From: Nemertoderma westbladi | Lineage: Eukaryota > Xenacoelomorpha > Nemertodermatida > Nemertodermatidae | NCBI GenBank assembly: GCA_032718475.1 | Contig: JAUCBJ010004828.1 | Span: forward strand, 1 to 45,077 | Direction of reading: 5' to 3' | DNA length: 45,077 bases | Shown: piece by piece, positions 18,471 through 27,973 of the stretch | How the letters are laid out: every line of letters begins with the position of its first letter | How positions within the stretch are numbered: the first letter of the stretch is position 1 | Translations under genes and position numbers: made by a program | Notes under the pieces: model-generated | What the model was told of the DNA's origin: nothing | The model's input: the letters and a program-made list of their open reading frames with translations, nothing else | The model's database searches: none

Positions 18471-19084
18471 GGGGACTTATGCAATTCCAGGCGAAGCAAA
18501 AGCGCCAGTTAGAACTGGCAAAGTTGGGATTATCGGAGAGTGAGGCTGGTTCGGGTAGTGTTTACGAGGAGCCAGAAGTAATGGAAACGTTTGTTAATAC
18601 CCCACTTACAGGTACCAGACGACAGACCCAGGACTGGTGTAACCGTACGGGCGGGGGGGGGGGGGGTAATAATAATACGTTAGAAGGAATTAATATTAAT
18701 AGTACCGTAATAGACAATCCTAATCAAACCTTTGTTGCAGGAAATAGTATTTTACCCGGTAATAATAATTCTAATTTAAATGTGCAAAATAATCCAAATA
18801 ATAAATCTAATTTAAATGTGCAAAATAATCCAAATAATAATTATTATTTAAATGTGCAAAATAATCCAAATAATAATTCTAATTTAAATGTGCAAAATAA
18901 TCCAAATAATAACCCTAATTCTGAACAAAATAATTTAAATAATTTAGGTAACAATATTACGTTAAATAATAACCCCGAGGAAATTAATAAGATTATTAAT
19001 AACGGTGCAATTAATACGAACGTAGGGGGACAGGTGGTCCGGCCAACGGGAGCCTGCAAGTCCACGCAGTCGCACAGGGAGTAG
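18455..19084 (+). pseudogene. Gag continuation: coil end and Asn-rich repeats
   Basis: 209-codon open frame continuing the coiled coil (LMQFQAKQKRQLELAKLG), then a glycine run from a poly-G tract (18651-18666), then an Asn-rich low-complexity region with four 12-residue repeats (core NLNVQNNPNN), then TGACKSTQSHRE. It is in a different frame from the ORF before and from the next gag segment, so the ancestral gag has been broken here. Confidence 0.5.
18772..18915 (+). repeat. 36-bp tandem repeat, four units
   Basis: Four 36-bp units with core TTAAATGTGCAAAATAATCC encode a 12-residue Asn-rich motif within the gag region. Unit length is a multiple of three. Confidence 0.85.
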
Positions 19085-19275
19085 TGGGGGTGAGTCAACC
19101 CAACAGGAGCCTGCAAGGCCACGCAGTCGCACAGGGAGTAGCGGGGGTGAGTCAACCCAATGGGAGCCTGCAAGGCCACGCAGTCGCACAGGGAGTAGCG
19201 GGGGTGAGTCAACCCAACGGGAGCCTGCAAGGCCACGCAGTCGCACAGGGAGAGGCGGGGGTGAGTAGACCCAGC
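19045..19275 (+). repeat. 57-bp tandem repeat, four units
   Basis: AGCCTGCAAG starts recur at 19051, 19108, 19165 and 19222 (57-bp period). In one frame each encodes a 19-residue unit (GVSQPNGSLQGHAVAQGVA). Sequence identity between units is high. Confidence 0.88.
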
Positions 19276-20041
19276 CAGGATAGAGATAGTGCGTCGAGCA
19301 GAGAGGGGCGTAGAAGCGAAGTAGGAGGTAGCGAAGTATGAGGTGGCAAATGGGGGGGGGGGGGCTATGGGCACCCCACCACGAGAGATTAGTGGTGAGA
19401 GGGGGGGGGCAGAGAATGCCCCGCAAGTGTTGGCGGACAATGCGTGTGGCGAGTTAGGTGAACCGCGGCACCCGACGACAGAGAATAGTAGGGGGATTGC
19501 GAGTATCCCCAGGAGCGTGAGCGGGCAAGCGACAAGACGTCGAGCCCAGTCGGAACACGGAAGAAGAACAGTGGAGAATGGGAGGTCCAAGCGAGATCTC
19601 ACGAAGGGGATCGCTACACTGAAGAGAGAAGAAGTGAAGAGAATAGAAGAAACGTTGCTACGAGCAACCGGAGAGGAAGGACGGACAGTGAACTGTCGGT
19701 AGTAGAGATGGAGTTAGAGAGTCAGTGGGGTCGAACTCCGGGAGACTGCCGTCGCCCGGAGAGACGCAGCCTGGTGAGATATACCACACACTGGGAGAAG
19801 GGTACAGGATGTACCGGTGCGAGGACGAGGACAGGAGAGGGGATCGAAGAGAAACTTCCCGATGGGACATAGCTGCCGATCGAGAGAACGGTAGTCGCGG
19901 GGAGGACTTTATGGAATATTCGAGAAGATTAAACTCCGGACCGGAAGGACACAGGCAGACTGCAGGACATACTGTAGGCCTTACTGCACATCTATAGGCC
20001 ATGCTGGAAGAGATAGTGTAGGCGATAGGGTAGCGCGGACA
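19276..20041 (+). pseudogene. Decayed gag linker region
   Basis: G/A-rich sequence with overlapping open frames (19343-19702 and 19725-19997) that do not join. One contains an Arg/Glu-rich stretch (LKREEVKRIEETLLRATGEE). It lies between the repeat region and the gag core, so it probably encoded a linker in the intact ancestor. Poly-G runs near 19352 and 19386 interrupt the frames. Confidence 0.35.
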
Positions 20042-21799
20042 ATGGGATTAGATCCGGAAGTCGCAGCATACATACCGGTAGATAGGCAAGGAGTGAATAG
20101 GCCTATACTGGTACCTGCACACCAGTTTAACTATAATATGCAAGGATATAACATATACCCTGGGGATGGGGGAGCTATTGCCGATAGATGTATGGGCCCT
20201 ATCATGGTAACATCAACCCCAATAACAAATATAACACCGGTGGGGGGGGGGGGGCAGGGTGACATTCCCCCATTACAATATCAGCAATATACTCAACCAA
20301 GAACAAAAACCCCAAACCCCTCGGACCAAAATAAATCGTGTGATACAGAGATATGGAGGGGACCGTTACCCCCAATGATATATCCAACACAAAAGAGGTC
20401 GACAGGCCCAACGGGTGAACGGCACCCAGTAGCAGGGGAATCTGTACAGCATCCATCGAGTGCACTAGAAGTACAAGCGATGGGAATGGCGACACTCATT
20501 GACGCGCTTAAGACCAGGATCGAGCTGCCACCAGTGGAGCCATTCAAATTCGATGGAAGCAAACCGGAGGAATATCTGCAATTCCGAAGTATGTACAGTA
20601 ACGAAATAGTAATAAAGAACCTGACGCAGGCGGAGTGCCTAAAATACACGGGGGGGGGGGGGGGGTTAGCATACAACATCGTAAGGCAGTACCAAGGTAT
20701 CGAAGGTGGATTCACGACTGCATGGCGGGCCCTAGACAGGGAATTCGAACATCCTGCTAAGATCATCTGACAAACCTTAAGGGGAATTACATCAGGTGGA
20801 CTACAGGACAACCCTGTCAGCATCAAGACCTTCGCGAATAAACTCGAAAAGGCGCTGATTGTGCTGAAGACCTTAGATGCGCCTTATGAACTCAACGCAT
20901 CGAATAACATCACCACAATAGCGCAGGCACTACCGATCTGGCTAAGAAACAAGTGGAGAAAGATCGCCTTCTCCACCCGGGAAAAGAAAGGTGCGGAACC
21001 AGGCCTAGAGGAAATGTAGAACTTCCTCAATTATGAGGCGGAATTAATCACAGACCCAGTCTACAGCGAGGATAGTCTATGGAGGGCGCCGAGAACTGAA
21101 TACAACAGGCCTAAACCCAAACATAATCCGGCGGATGCATTCCAGAGAGTGAGACAGTCGCTACTGCATGCGGCCATGCTGGGGACTTGTAGTCCATAAG
21201 CAGCTGGAAGTAGGGCCACACCGTGGCAGGGACAGAAACAAAACAACAACACGAACAAATATAATCCCAACACCCCCAGTAGGCCGAGTCCAAATAACCA
21301 AAACACTAAACCGGTAGATATGAATCTACGCGCTATACGTGAAGGGCTATACAAGGAATGCTACAATCCAGGATACGAGTGTCAATTGCATAGGGATGGA
21401 ACCCATAAGACCATGAGTTGTAAGCATTGGCAAGTGTTGCCTAAACAAGATTGGGTAGCATACGCGGATACAAACGAACTATGTCATCGATGCGTGGTAG
21501 AAGGACACAGATTCGGAGAGTGTAGAGAAACACCGATAGAATACGACGAGACTGATGAGACTGGAGGCCAAACTATGGCTACGAGCACGACGGGAGCAAG
21601 GAAAAAGAGGACAGTACTACTCAGGGTAGTACCAGTGAGAATAACAGGAAAGGATGGGCTATCGGCCACAACACTAATGTTGGTTGATAGTGGAGCAGCA
21701 TTCACGTTAATGGAGAGTTGGGTGGCCGAAAGGATAGGGTTACAGACGAGGCCTAGCAAGATGGCGGTAACCGCATCTCCAATAAGGACGAGGTCATGA
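20042..21799 (+). pseudogene. Pao-type gag core, zinc knuckle and aspartic protease (three in-frame stops)
   Basis: One reading frame of 586 codons interrupted by TGA (20768-20770), TAG (21017-21019) and TAA (21197-21199). The Pao gag domain begins near 20545 with FKFDGSKPEEYLQFRSMYS and continues past the first stop (SIKTFANKLEKALIVLKTL). Near 21340-21525 are CYNPGYEC, CKHW and a knuckle CHRCVVEGHRFGEC (C-x2-C-x4-H-x4-C). The protease active-site motif is VDSGAAFTL, with its Asp codon at 21686-21688. A poly-G tract at 20650-20664 adds extra glycines in the gag domain. The capsid, nucleocapsid and protease order is that of BEL/Pao elements. No active product is expected. Confidence 0.78.
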
Positions 21800-22527
21800 G
21801 AATGAGAACGGGGCGTTGCGAGATATCAGCGATAACACCAGGGTGCGGCTATGGGGCTACCATCGAACCCATCCATATTATATATGAAATGGAATATAAA
21901 ATGGAACCCATCCATATCAACGCCAGGCGACCGACGAAGATCGAGGTAGAGCAATATCGCTACCTGGACAACATCGATTTCTCCGTGCCCGAGTTGGACG
22001 TCCCGAAAGTATCTCTCATAGTCGGCATGGACTGCCCGACAGCCCACGAGAGACTTCAGACCATATTCGGCAATGACAGGGAGCGAGACCCGATGGCCAT
22101 TCTCATGCCATTTGGATGGACTGGCCCAATTAAGATGAGGACACCCTTTGGTATGTCCGAGACATCAGGGTGCATGCTGTCAGGCACTGTTGAGGACGTA
22201 GAGGAGAAACCAGAGATGGGCGATGGGGAGGTCCCATGTGAGAAGTGGCCCAAGGAAGGATACCAGGAGTTGGGTATGGATCTGGAATCACGCATAGTGG
22301 AGCGTGGTGAAAGGATAGAGGATAGTTCCAGAGAAATACCGTCGGTAGATGAGTTAGGAGGGGAAGCAACAGCAAGAGAGTGGGCGGAGGAGAATGGATT
22401 CGACGCGGAAGACTTAGAGATGATGGGATGGAACAAGGATGTTCCCAGCAAGTATCAGTATGATGATGGAGAAGAGTGGATGGCGAGATGTCCGGAGAAG
22501 TGTCCGGAGGAGACACGGTCCGGTTGA
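21796..22527 (+). pseudogene. Post-protease segment of BEL/Pao polyprotein
   Basis: 243-codon frame starting in a 4-bp ATGA overlap with the preceding frame. SLIVGMDCPTAHERLQTIFG followed by AILMPFGWTGPI matches the end of BEL/Pao proteases, where an IGxD motif and a GWxxxGP motif precede the RT linker. After about residue 115 the sequence is acidic and unrecognised, and no RT motifs follow. Confidence 0.6.
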
Positions 22528-22980
22528 GAGGCATACCGAAAAGGGGGAGATCAAATAAGAAGACAGGGAGGAAAGGGATAGGATTACTATTATCCTTTCT
22601 GTTTTATATATTCTTTCGATTTCTTTTCATTCTACCGCCAGGTGACGACAAGATGAAGGGTGGCATTTTGCTGCCAGGGGACCAGAGGAAATCAAGAAGG
22701 CGACTGAAAGACCCGATTTTAGGGTGGTGGAGGAGGGAGAATCAATTGCTAGAGAGTTGGAATTGACAAGGAGAGTGGGGCGAAGGATAAGAGGACCTAC
22801 AGGGGGCAGTGGGAGAGTGCCTGCTGGAAGAATCGCCCTTAGAGTTTAGTCGTCCAATATGTTGGACTGAGAGGGGTGGGAATGAGGGCGAGACGCCCTT
22901 CCCATACAAAATATAAAAATAAATAATAAAGCAAATAATAAATAAGTTGGAAGATAGTAGAAAGTAATAGTATTAGGTAG
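22528..22980. other. Non-coding remnant after gag-protease
   Basis: No gene is recognised. A short frame with a hydrophobic run (LLLSFLFYIFFRFLFILPPGD) exists but has no supporting context. This is where pol would begin in an intact element. Confidence 0.4.
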
Positions 22981-23200
22981 TACGTAGTACTAAGTAGGGT
23001 ACATAGTACCGTAGAGGTTGTGGGCACCGAAAGCGCCACGTAGTAAGAGAGTAGAGAGTATGGTATATAGGCATACCATAGAAGTAGTAGTAGAGAGAGT
23101 ATGGTATATAGGCATACCATAGAAGTAGTAGCAGAGGGGTTGTGGGCACTGAAAGCGCCACGTAGAAAGAGAGTAAAGGGTATGGTATGTAGGTATACCA

Positions 23201-23212
23201 TAGAAGTAGTAG
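23201..23212. repeat. Target-site duplication of LINE insertion, left copy
   Basis: TAGAAGTAGTAG here and again at 23914-23925, directly after the poly(A) tail of the inserted LINE. Confidence 0.85.
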
Positions 23213-23913
23213 CCTTCTCCCTCCGTTCCACCTCGACGGACCAGCTGGCGCAGCTCGACGTGTCGGTGAGCGGATTCTGGGGCAATCGTTACCAGAAAAT
23301 GTTTATCGACGTGTCGGTGTTCAACCCGCTGGCAGACACCAACGCGGCAATGTCGATTGACGCCGCCCATCTCCACCACGAGGCGAGGAAGTGCCGGAAA
23401 TACGAGGAGAGATTACGCGAGGTGGAACACTCCACCTTCACTCCCTTAATTTTCTCTGCTTTCGGCGGAATGGCACCAGCTGCCCATCAGTTTGTCAAAC
23501 GACTGGCGGCGAAGTTGTCCGACAAACGGCAGGTTCCCTATCCGGAGTGCGTCTCATGGGTACGTCGGCGAATCAGTTTCTCCCTCCTCAGGTCGTCATT
23601 AATGTGTTTACGCGGGTACCGTTCGGCTGCTAGGCGACCGGTGCGGGAGGCAGTCACCGACTCATCGATCCGGTTGGCTAACGCGGACTCAGACCCTGGG
23701 GTGTTGGCGCAGTTCGGTAGGGTGGGGTAAATACAGTAGTATGCTCCATACACCATAGAGACTGTTTCTGTGTTGGGGGCGGGCAAAGGATTTCATTTTA
23801 AATTTCCCTCTTATATTGGTTGCCTAGTAACGTCGGCTGGTGGTGGGTATTGTTTAACATTAACGTTTTATTATCTATGTGAATAAATGAGACTTAAAGA
23901 GTTAAAAAAAAAA
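23213..23913 (+). mobile_element. 5'-truncated LINE with C-terminal RT-ORF fragment and poly(A) tail
   Basis: A 701-bp insertion. Its 5' end is truncated inside an open frame that runs to a TAA at 23728-23730. The frame contains DVSVFNPLADTNAAMS, then REVEHSTFTPLIFSAFGGMA, then WVRRRISFSLLRSSLMCLRG. I recall this block (VFNP, EHxTFTPLxFSxxGGM, LRxRLSFSLLRSA) from the C-terminus of widespread invertebrate RT ORFs. A canonical AATAAA at 23882-23887 is followed 15 bp later by a run of ten A, then the target duplication. This is the signature of target-primed reverse transcription. The encoded fragment has no polymerase domain. Confidence 0.8.
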
Positions 23914-24118
23914 TAGAAGTAGTAGCAGAGGGGTTGTGGGCACCGAAAGCGCCACATAGTCAGAGAGTAAAGGGTATGGTATGTAGGTATACCGTAGAAG
24001 TAGTAGCAGAGGTGTTGTGGGCACCGAGAGCGCCACATAGTAAGAAAGTAAAGGGTATGTAGGCATACCATAGTAGTAATAGGGTACATAGTAAGAAGGA
24101 AGTAGGAAGGTAGGTAGG

Positions 24119-25150
24119 ATGGTAGCACACACAGGGGGCAACATAGACAAAATTAAAATAAAACTAAGAAAAATTGGCACTTTGGGGGTGATAGAGAACA
24201 CAGGACATTGTGGAGCAGTGGGGATGGGCCAGCTCATGGGCCTTGTCTGCCACAAGCCGATGGACTGGGGCAAGTTCCGGGAGGAGCACGGAGCGGGCAC
24301 AGGACATTGTGGAGCAGTGGCGATGGGCCAGCTCATGGGGCTTGTCTGCCACAAACCGATGGACTGGGGTAAGTTCCGAGAGGAGTAGGGAGCGGAACTG
24401 GCGAACTCACTGAAACAGGAGGTGCATCAGTTCCGAAGGGGAGCGATAAAGATATATCAGAAGAGATATATCCTACAGGAGGATTGGGTAATGATAGGTT
24501 TATTAAATGTATTCATGGCCGTGGTTATCGGAAGAGAGCCAACGGCATTTCTGTTATCAGGAGCACCTCTAAATCACAGGAGAGCCTTTAAGGTGGTCTT
24601 TGAGGGTCTTGTAGACCACCCGGGGCTCAAGGGCGAGTCGGTGTACTACGATGGCCGACACCTAGTGGACAGAGAGGTGGACACACCGTACAAGAGGTGG
24701 AAGAAGTTGGAAGCGGATAGAGGTGGGGCTTTTTTTAACATCAATCCGGATTATCAAGAGGAGACTGCCATTCGCATATCAGGAGGTAGCGACAGCGGCA
24801 TCGTATGGAGGAGTCATCAACACGCAGAGATACTTGGATAGATGGACGCCAGAGAACAGGGGCGAGTTCAGGGACTTTCTGGTGGAACACGGCCGCAAGC
24901 GATGAAAATGATCCTGTGGGACGCTACCAGGGGGAAGCAGGAGGGGCACTCGGAAGGGCCACCTGCAAAGCGTTACCGGGAGTTGATAACACCAGCGCCC
25001 AAAGAACCGACAATGGGGATTAGCAAGGCGGTAACGACAAGAATGATAAGTCTCAGGGAGGAGAAGCTGGAGGGAAGGAAGCAGCCCAGACAAGACGATG
25101 ACAGGGGGAAAGAACTAAGATGGTTCCCGAAGACAGGAGGAGCGAACTAG
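24119..25150 (+). pseudogene. Unknown ORF between gag-protease and 3' LTR, two in-frame TAG stops
   Basis: One reading frame of 343 codons from 24119 to 25150 broken only by TAG at 24386-24388 and TAG at 24839-24841. The first part is a 33-residue unit repeated twice (GHCGAV-x-MGQLMGLVCHKPMDWGKF). The middle has YILQEDWVMIGLLNVFMAVV (a possible membrane helix) and VVFEGLVDHPGLKGESVYYD. The last part is Lys/Arg-rich. Between about 24800 and 24905 the next frame (RYLDRWTPENRGEFRDFLVE) looks more protein-like, suggesting compensating frameshifts. I do not recognise the family; it is not RT, RNase H or integrase. Its position matches the unknown ORFs in the other LTR element of this window. Confidence 0.4.
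24199..24397 (+). repeat. 99-bp in-frame tandem duplication
   Basis: Two copies about 99 bp apart (the GGACATTGTGGAGCAGTGG block recurs near 24203 and 24302), differing at a handful of sites. The unit encodes 33 residues. Confidence 0.88.
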
Positions 25151-25901
25151 AACTCACAGAGGGATATGTGGGCGTGCCTGGAAGGCACCACATGTGGGAA
25201 TAAATACGAACTCCTAAGTGCAAATAATTAAGTGCAATTAGTATGTACGTACGTAGATAATCAATATAATCAATATGAATATATAATCAAAGTAAGTACT
25301 ATAGTCATATATAACCTTTTCCAATTAGCTACTGGGATTTGGGACCACTTGACTACGATAACTGAACGAGACACTAGATGGATCCCATTTCTCAAGTGTG
25401 GCCACACTAATGAGGATGTGGAAGCTTCACAGGAGGGTACGTAGGATGTAAACGAATATGGATTGAGTATAGGAGAACGGGGGAAGTATGGAGAGGAGGT
25501 GTTGACATGCGTAGAAGTGAGAGGAGTGCAATTCAAGCGTGGGGAGCGAGCAGTGAGAGAAGAAGGGTCCCGAGGGACCGGAAAGAGAATAAGGGACAAC
25601 GAGGTCCGTGAGAGAGCGAGTAACGGACGATGAGGTCCGTGAGAGAGAGAGAGTAAGGGACAGAGAGGTCCGAGAGTAAAATTAGAGTGAGGTTGTAGAA
25701 AATTGTGTGAAGAGAGAGCACAATTGTCTCAAACAGAGACACCAGATACCTTGGTGCAACATAGCTCGCGATTGCACCAAGAAGGGGTAGTAATAACATA
25801 CCCAGGGGGGGCGGTCAGGAAAGCCGACCCCGAGAAAAGAACTCCACCCCACACCCGATATTAGATTGGGTTCCAGCGGAATTGAAGAGCACTTAAGGTT
25901 G
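25151..25901. other. Non-coding 3' region of LTR element
   Basis: No convincing gene. A purine-rich stretch near 25540-25680 repeats GAGGTCCG(T)GAGAGAG three times. The sequence leads to the hairpin and polypurine tract. Confidence 0.5.
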
Positions 25902-25939
25902 ATGCTATCTTCTCACCGGGAAGATAGCATGGGGGGGAG
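25902..25939 (+). promoter_or_regulatory. 11-bp hairpin and polypurine tract before the 3' LTR
   Basis: ATGCTATCTTC (25902-25912) and GAAGATAGCAT (25920-25930) form a perfect 11-bp stem with a 7-nt loop. The next nine bases GGGGGGGAG are the polypurine tract, and the LTR starts at 25940. The tract serves as plus-strand primer in LTR elements; a role for the hairpin is inference. Confidence 0.75.
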
Positions 25940-26608
25940 TGTAAGCGGATTCAATTCCATTACATTATCCACCTTAGAATGGGACCAGTGACATTTTATC
26001 AATATAGTTGGGGATACGAGATTACCAATAATAATCTCGCCTCATAACCCATAACCGCGACACAAGCCCTAAAGCCACAGAGAGAGGTGAGAGGTCAAAC
26101 CACCTCAGAGGGAGAACACAGCTAGTAGAGGCTAGCAGCGGGGGGAAACACTCACAGGGAGTGCCAAAGTGACAATTAGTATATTAGCCAATAGCAGGGA
26201 GGGAAGCACGTGATCAGAGATAGGAAAGCATCCACTGGGTACAGAAGGCCAAGTACAGTAAGAGGTGAAACCAATATCTGTGTGTATCAATCATATATTA
26301 TTCTGTATTACTGATTTACCGGTCAGTTCACTAATCACAGAGTTGCAGACCGGTCATAGTTTATGACCGTCGCCGCTACCAACATAACTGATTAATATCT
26401 GTGTTGTATTTTCTGCTGTTATTTTGTATCGTGATATTCATTACATACATAGTTCTGTGCTATTATCATTTCGGAAGATTAATATTAAGAAACACAAACT
26501 CTCTTATTTCCCCGACGGCCTTCGGCCAAAACGACCATAGTACAGCAGCTCCAGCGAAACAGTGACGCGTACATATCTAACCCGGTTGGGATCTATGATC
26601 TCTTCACA
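25940..26608 (+). repeat. 3' LTR of second BEL/Pao-type element
   Basis: 669-bp partner of 16613-17299, with TGTAAGCGG start and TTCACA end, about 3% substitutions plus small indels, followed by target duplication AAAGA. Confidence 0.93.
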
Positions 26609-27973
26609 AAAGATCAAAGGAAAGTGCCTACTTCTGACCACTGCTAGATAGTGGTAGTCTTATTAGGTTTTACTTTGGTGTTTATTTTAGTTTACTATTT
26701 TAATGGAAAAAATAATACATCTAATGGAGCAAGCATGAAAAAGAACAAATACGATATACATAAAAATAATACCTACTGTTTAACGATTCAAAAAATTTAA
26801 TATTATGTAATATAAATTCAATATCTTACCTTGATCACGGTTCATAATCCTGTTGTCCGTGAACGAGATTTGCGTGTTCGGGAGATAAATCCAATGTTAA
26901 AAGTTTCAGCTTCCGTTTTATTATAAAGTAAAAATAAATAGTAATTCAGAACGGCTTCTCAAAAAAACATAATTTATACAGAATTTCGTACTTGTTCTGT
27001 GTCTTAAATTGATTTAGAAACTCGTATGGTGAAGTCGGAAAATATACAGTACAAATTTTGTTTACAGTGACCTACCTACATATATTCCTACTGAAGATAC
27101 TTGTAAGGCAATGTATTTCGTTTACTGGGGTTTGGAATCAAAACTAATAAGCAATTTGGTTTGAGCAATTGTGGTTGACATTTGATTGGCATTGTTATCC
27201 TTCTATGCCAATATAATGGTAATAATCCGCTTATTAACAGTTGGGGATTATGGAAATAACTCTTCTTACATTGCTGTATTAGCAATTGATTTCCAACTCA
27301 ACAATCATAATAATGCTTGACCTTTGATTAGCATTGTGAATTAGAAATAACAGGGAGATACTGTGTTATCAATTTAGATAAAGACTTTGTTTTGTTGGCT
27401 GGACCTACTGTATGTCTAATTATCAATTTAGCAACTTTGGAGTAGTAAAGTAGTAGTCGTCGCAGTACTTTTGAGCTATTATACAGTAGGATAACATGCC
27501 TTTGCTGCCTTTGCTGCATTGGCTGCATACCAGTATGCCTGCACTGCTATGTCATATGATGATACTGACTGGTAACAGGGCCACGTGAAACGTGATCCCC
27601 TATTGGCTATTTACCTAACAGACATAAATATTATATCTCTTTCTCCTGATTGGTTATAGGATCAGATGCCGTCAGATCAGATAAGGACGGACGTTTTATT
27701 CTACCTCGCCATTCTGCCATTTCCTCGATTCTTCATTTTGACTGAAAATTTTCTGACAGACATCCTGTAAGAATTCCAGCTGTCCACCAGTGTTATTTGC
27801 CAGGCTGATAACACAGTAACAGAATCAGCAGATACTGATATAAAGGCAGTAAGGGAATCGACCAATAAAATGCCGTTGTTGTACCTGACTCGCTTACTGC
27901 AGTACTGACAGTACAGTCTGAACGTCTCTAGAATTACTGAATCAGGCCTACCGGCAGCGGCAGACCGGTAGTT
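26609..27973. other. Intergenic region upstream of SDHA
   Basis: AT-rich, no gene seen. It begins with the AAAGA target duplication. Weakly similar blocks occur near 27160-27200 and 27315-27350 (GACATTTGATTGGCATTG / GACCTTTGATTAGCATTG). The proximal 400 bp must hold the SDHA promoter; inverted CCAAT-like ATTGG words occur near 27601 and 27649, but no element is asserted. Confidence 0.5.

Larger units (their letters stand above)
22975..24085. repeat. Hairpin-bearing tandem array (interrupted by LINE)
   Basis: Units contain GAAGTAGTAG, GTTGTGGGCACCGAAAGCGC, CACGTAGTAAGAGAG and a palindrome of TATGGTAT and ATACCATA arms. The palindrome occurs near 23059, 23101, 23181, 23976 and 24055. Spacing is irregular (roughly 40-90 bp). 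The array is split by the LINE fragment at 23213-23913. Confidence 0.75.
16613..26608 (+). mobile_element. Degenerate non-autonomous BEL/Pao-type LTR retrotransposon
   Basis: A 9996-bp element with LTRs of 687 and 669 bp, TG...CA ends and AAAGA target duplications. Order: 5' LTR, N-terminal gag with charged coiled coil, Asn-rich and 19-residue repeat region, Pao-type gag core, zinc knuckle, aspartic protease (VDSGAA), a post-protease segment, then a hairpin-repeat array carrying a LINE insertion, an unrecognised ORF with two internal TAG stops, a hairpin, a polypurine tract and the 3' LTR. No RT, RNase H or integrase motif is found. The LTRs differ by roughly 20 substitutions plus small indels, so this insertion is clearly older than the one at 1591-13716. 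The gag frame has at least three stops. Confidence 0.85.

Noticed and set aside
18844-19602. Minus-strand 252-codon repetitive frame across the 57-bp repeats
   Set aside because: It arises from low-complexity repeats on the opposite strand of the gag region, and has no domain or expression context.
22973-24354. Minus-strand Tyr/Leu-rich frames resembling membrane proteins
   Set aside because: They are produced by the hairpin repeat array and cross the LINE boundary without relation to any protein.
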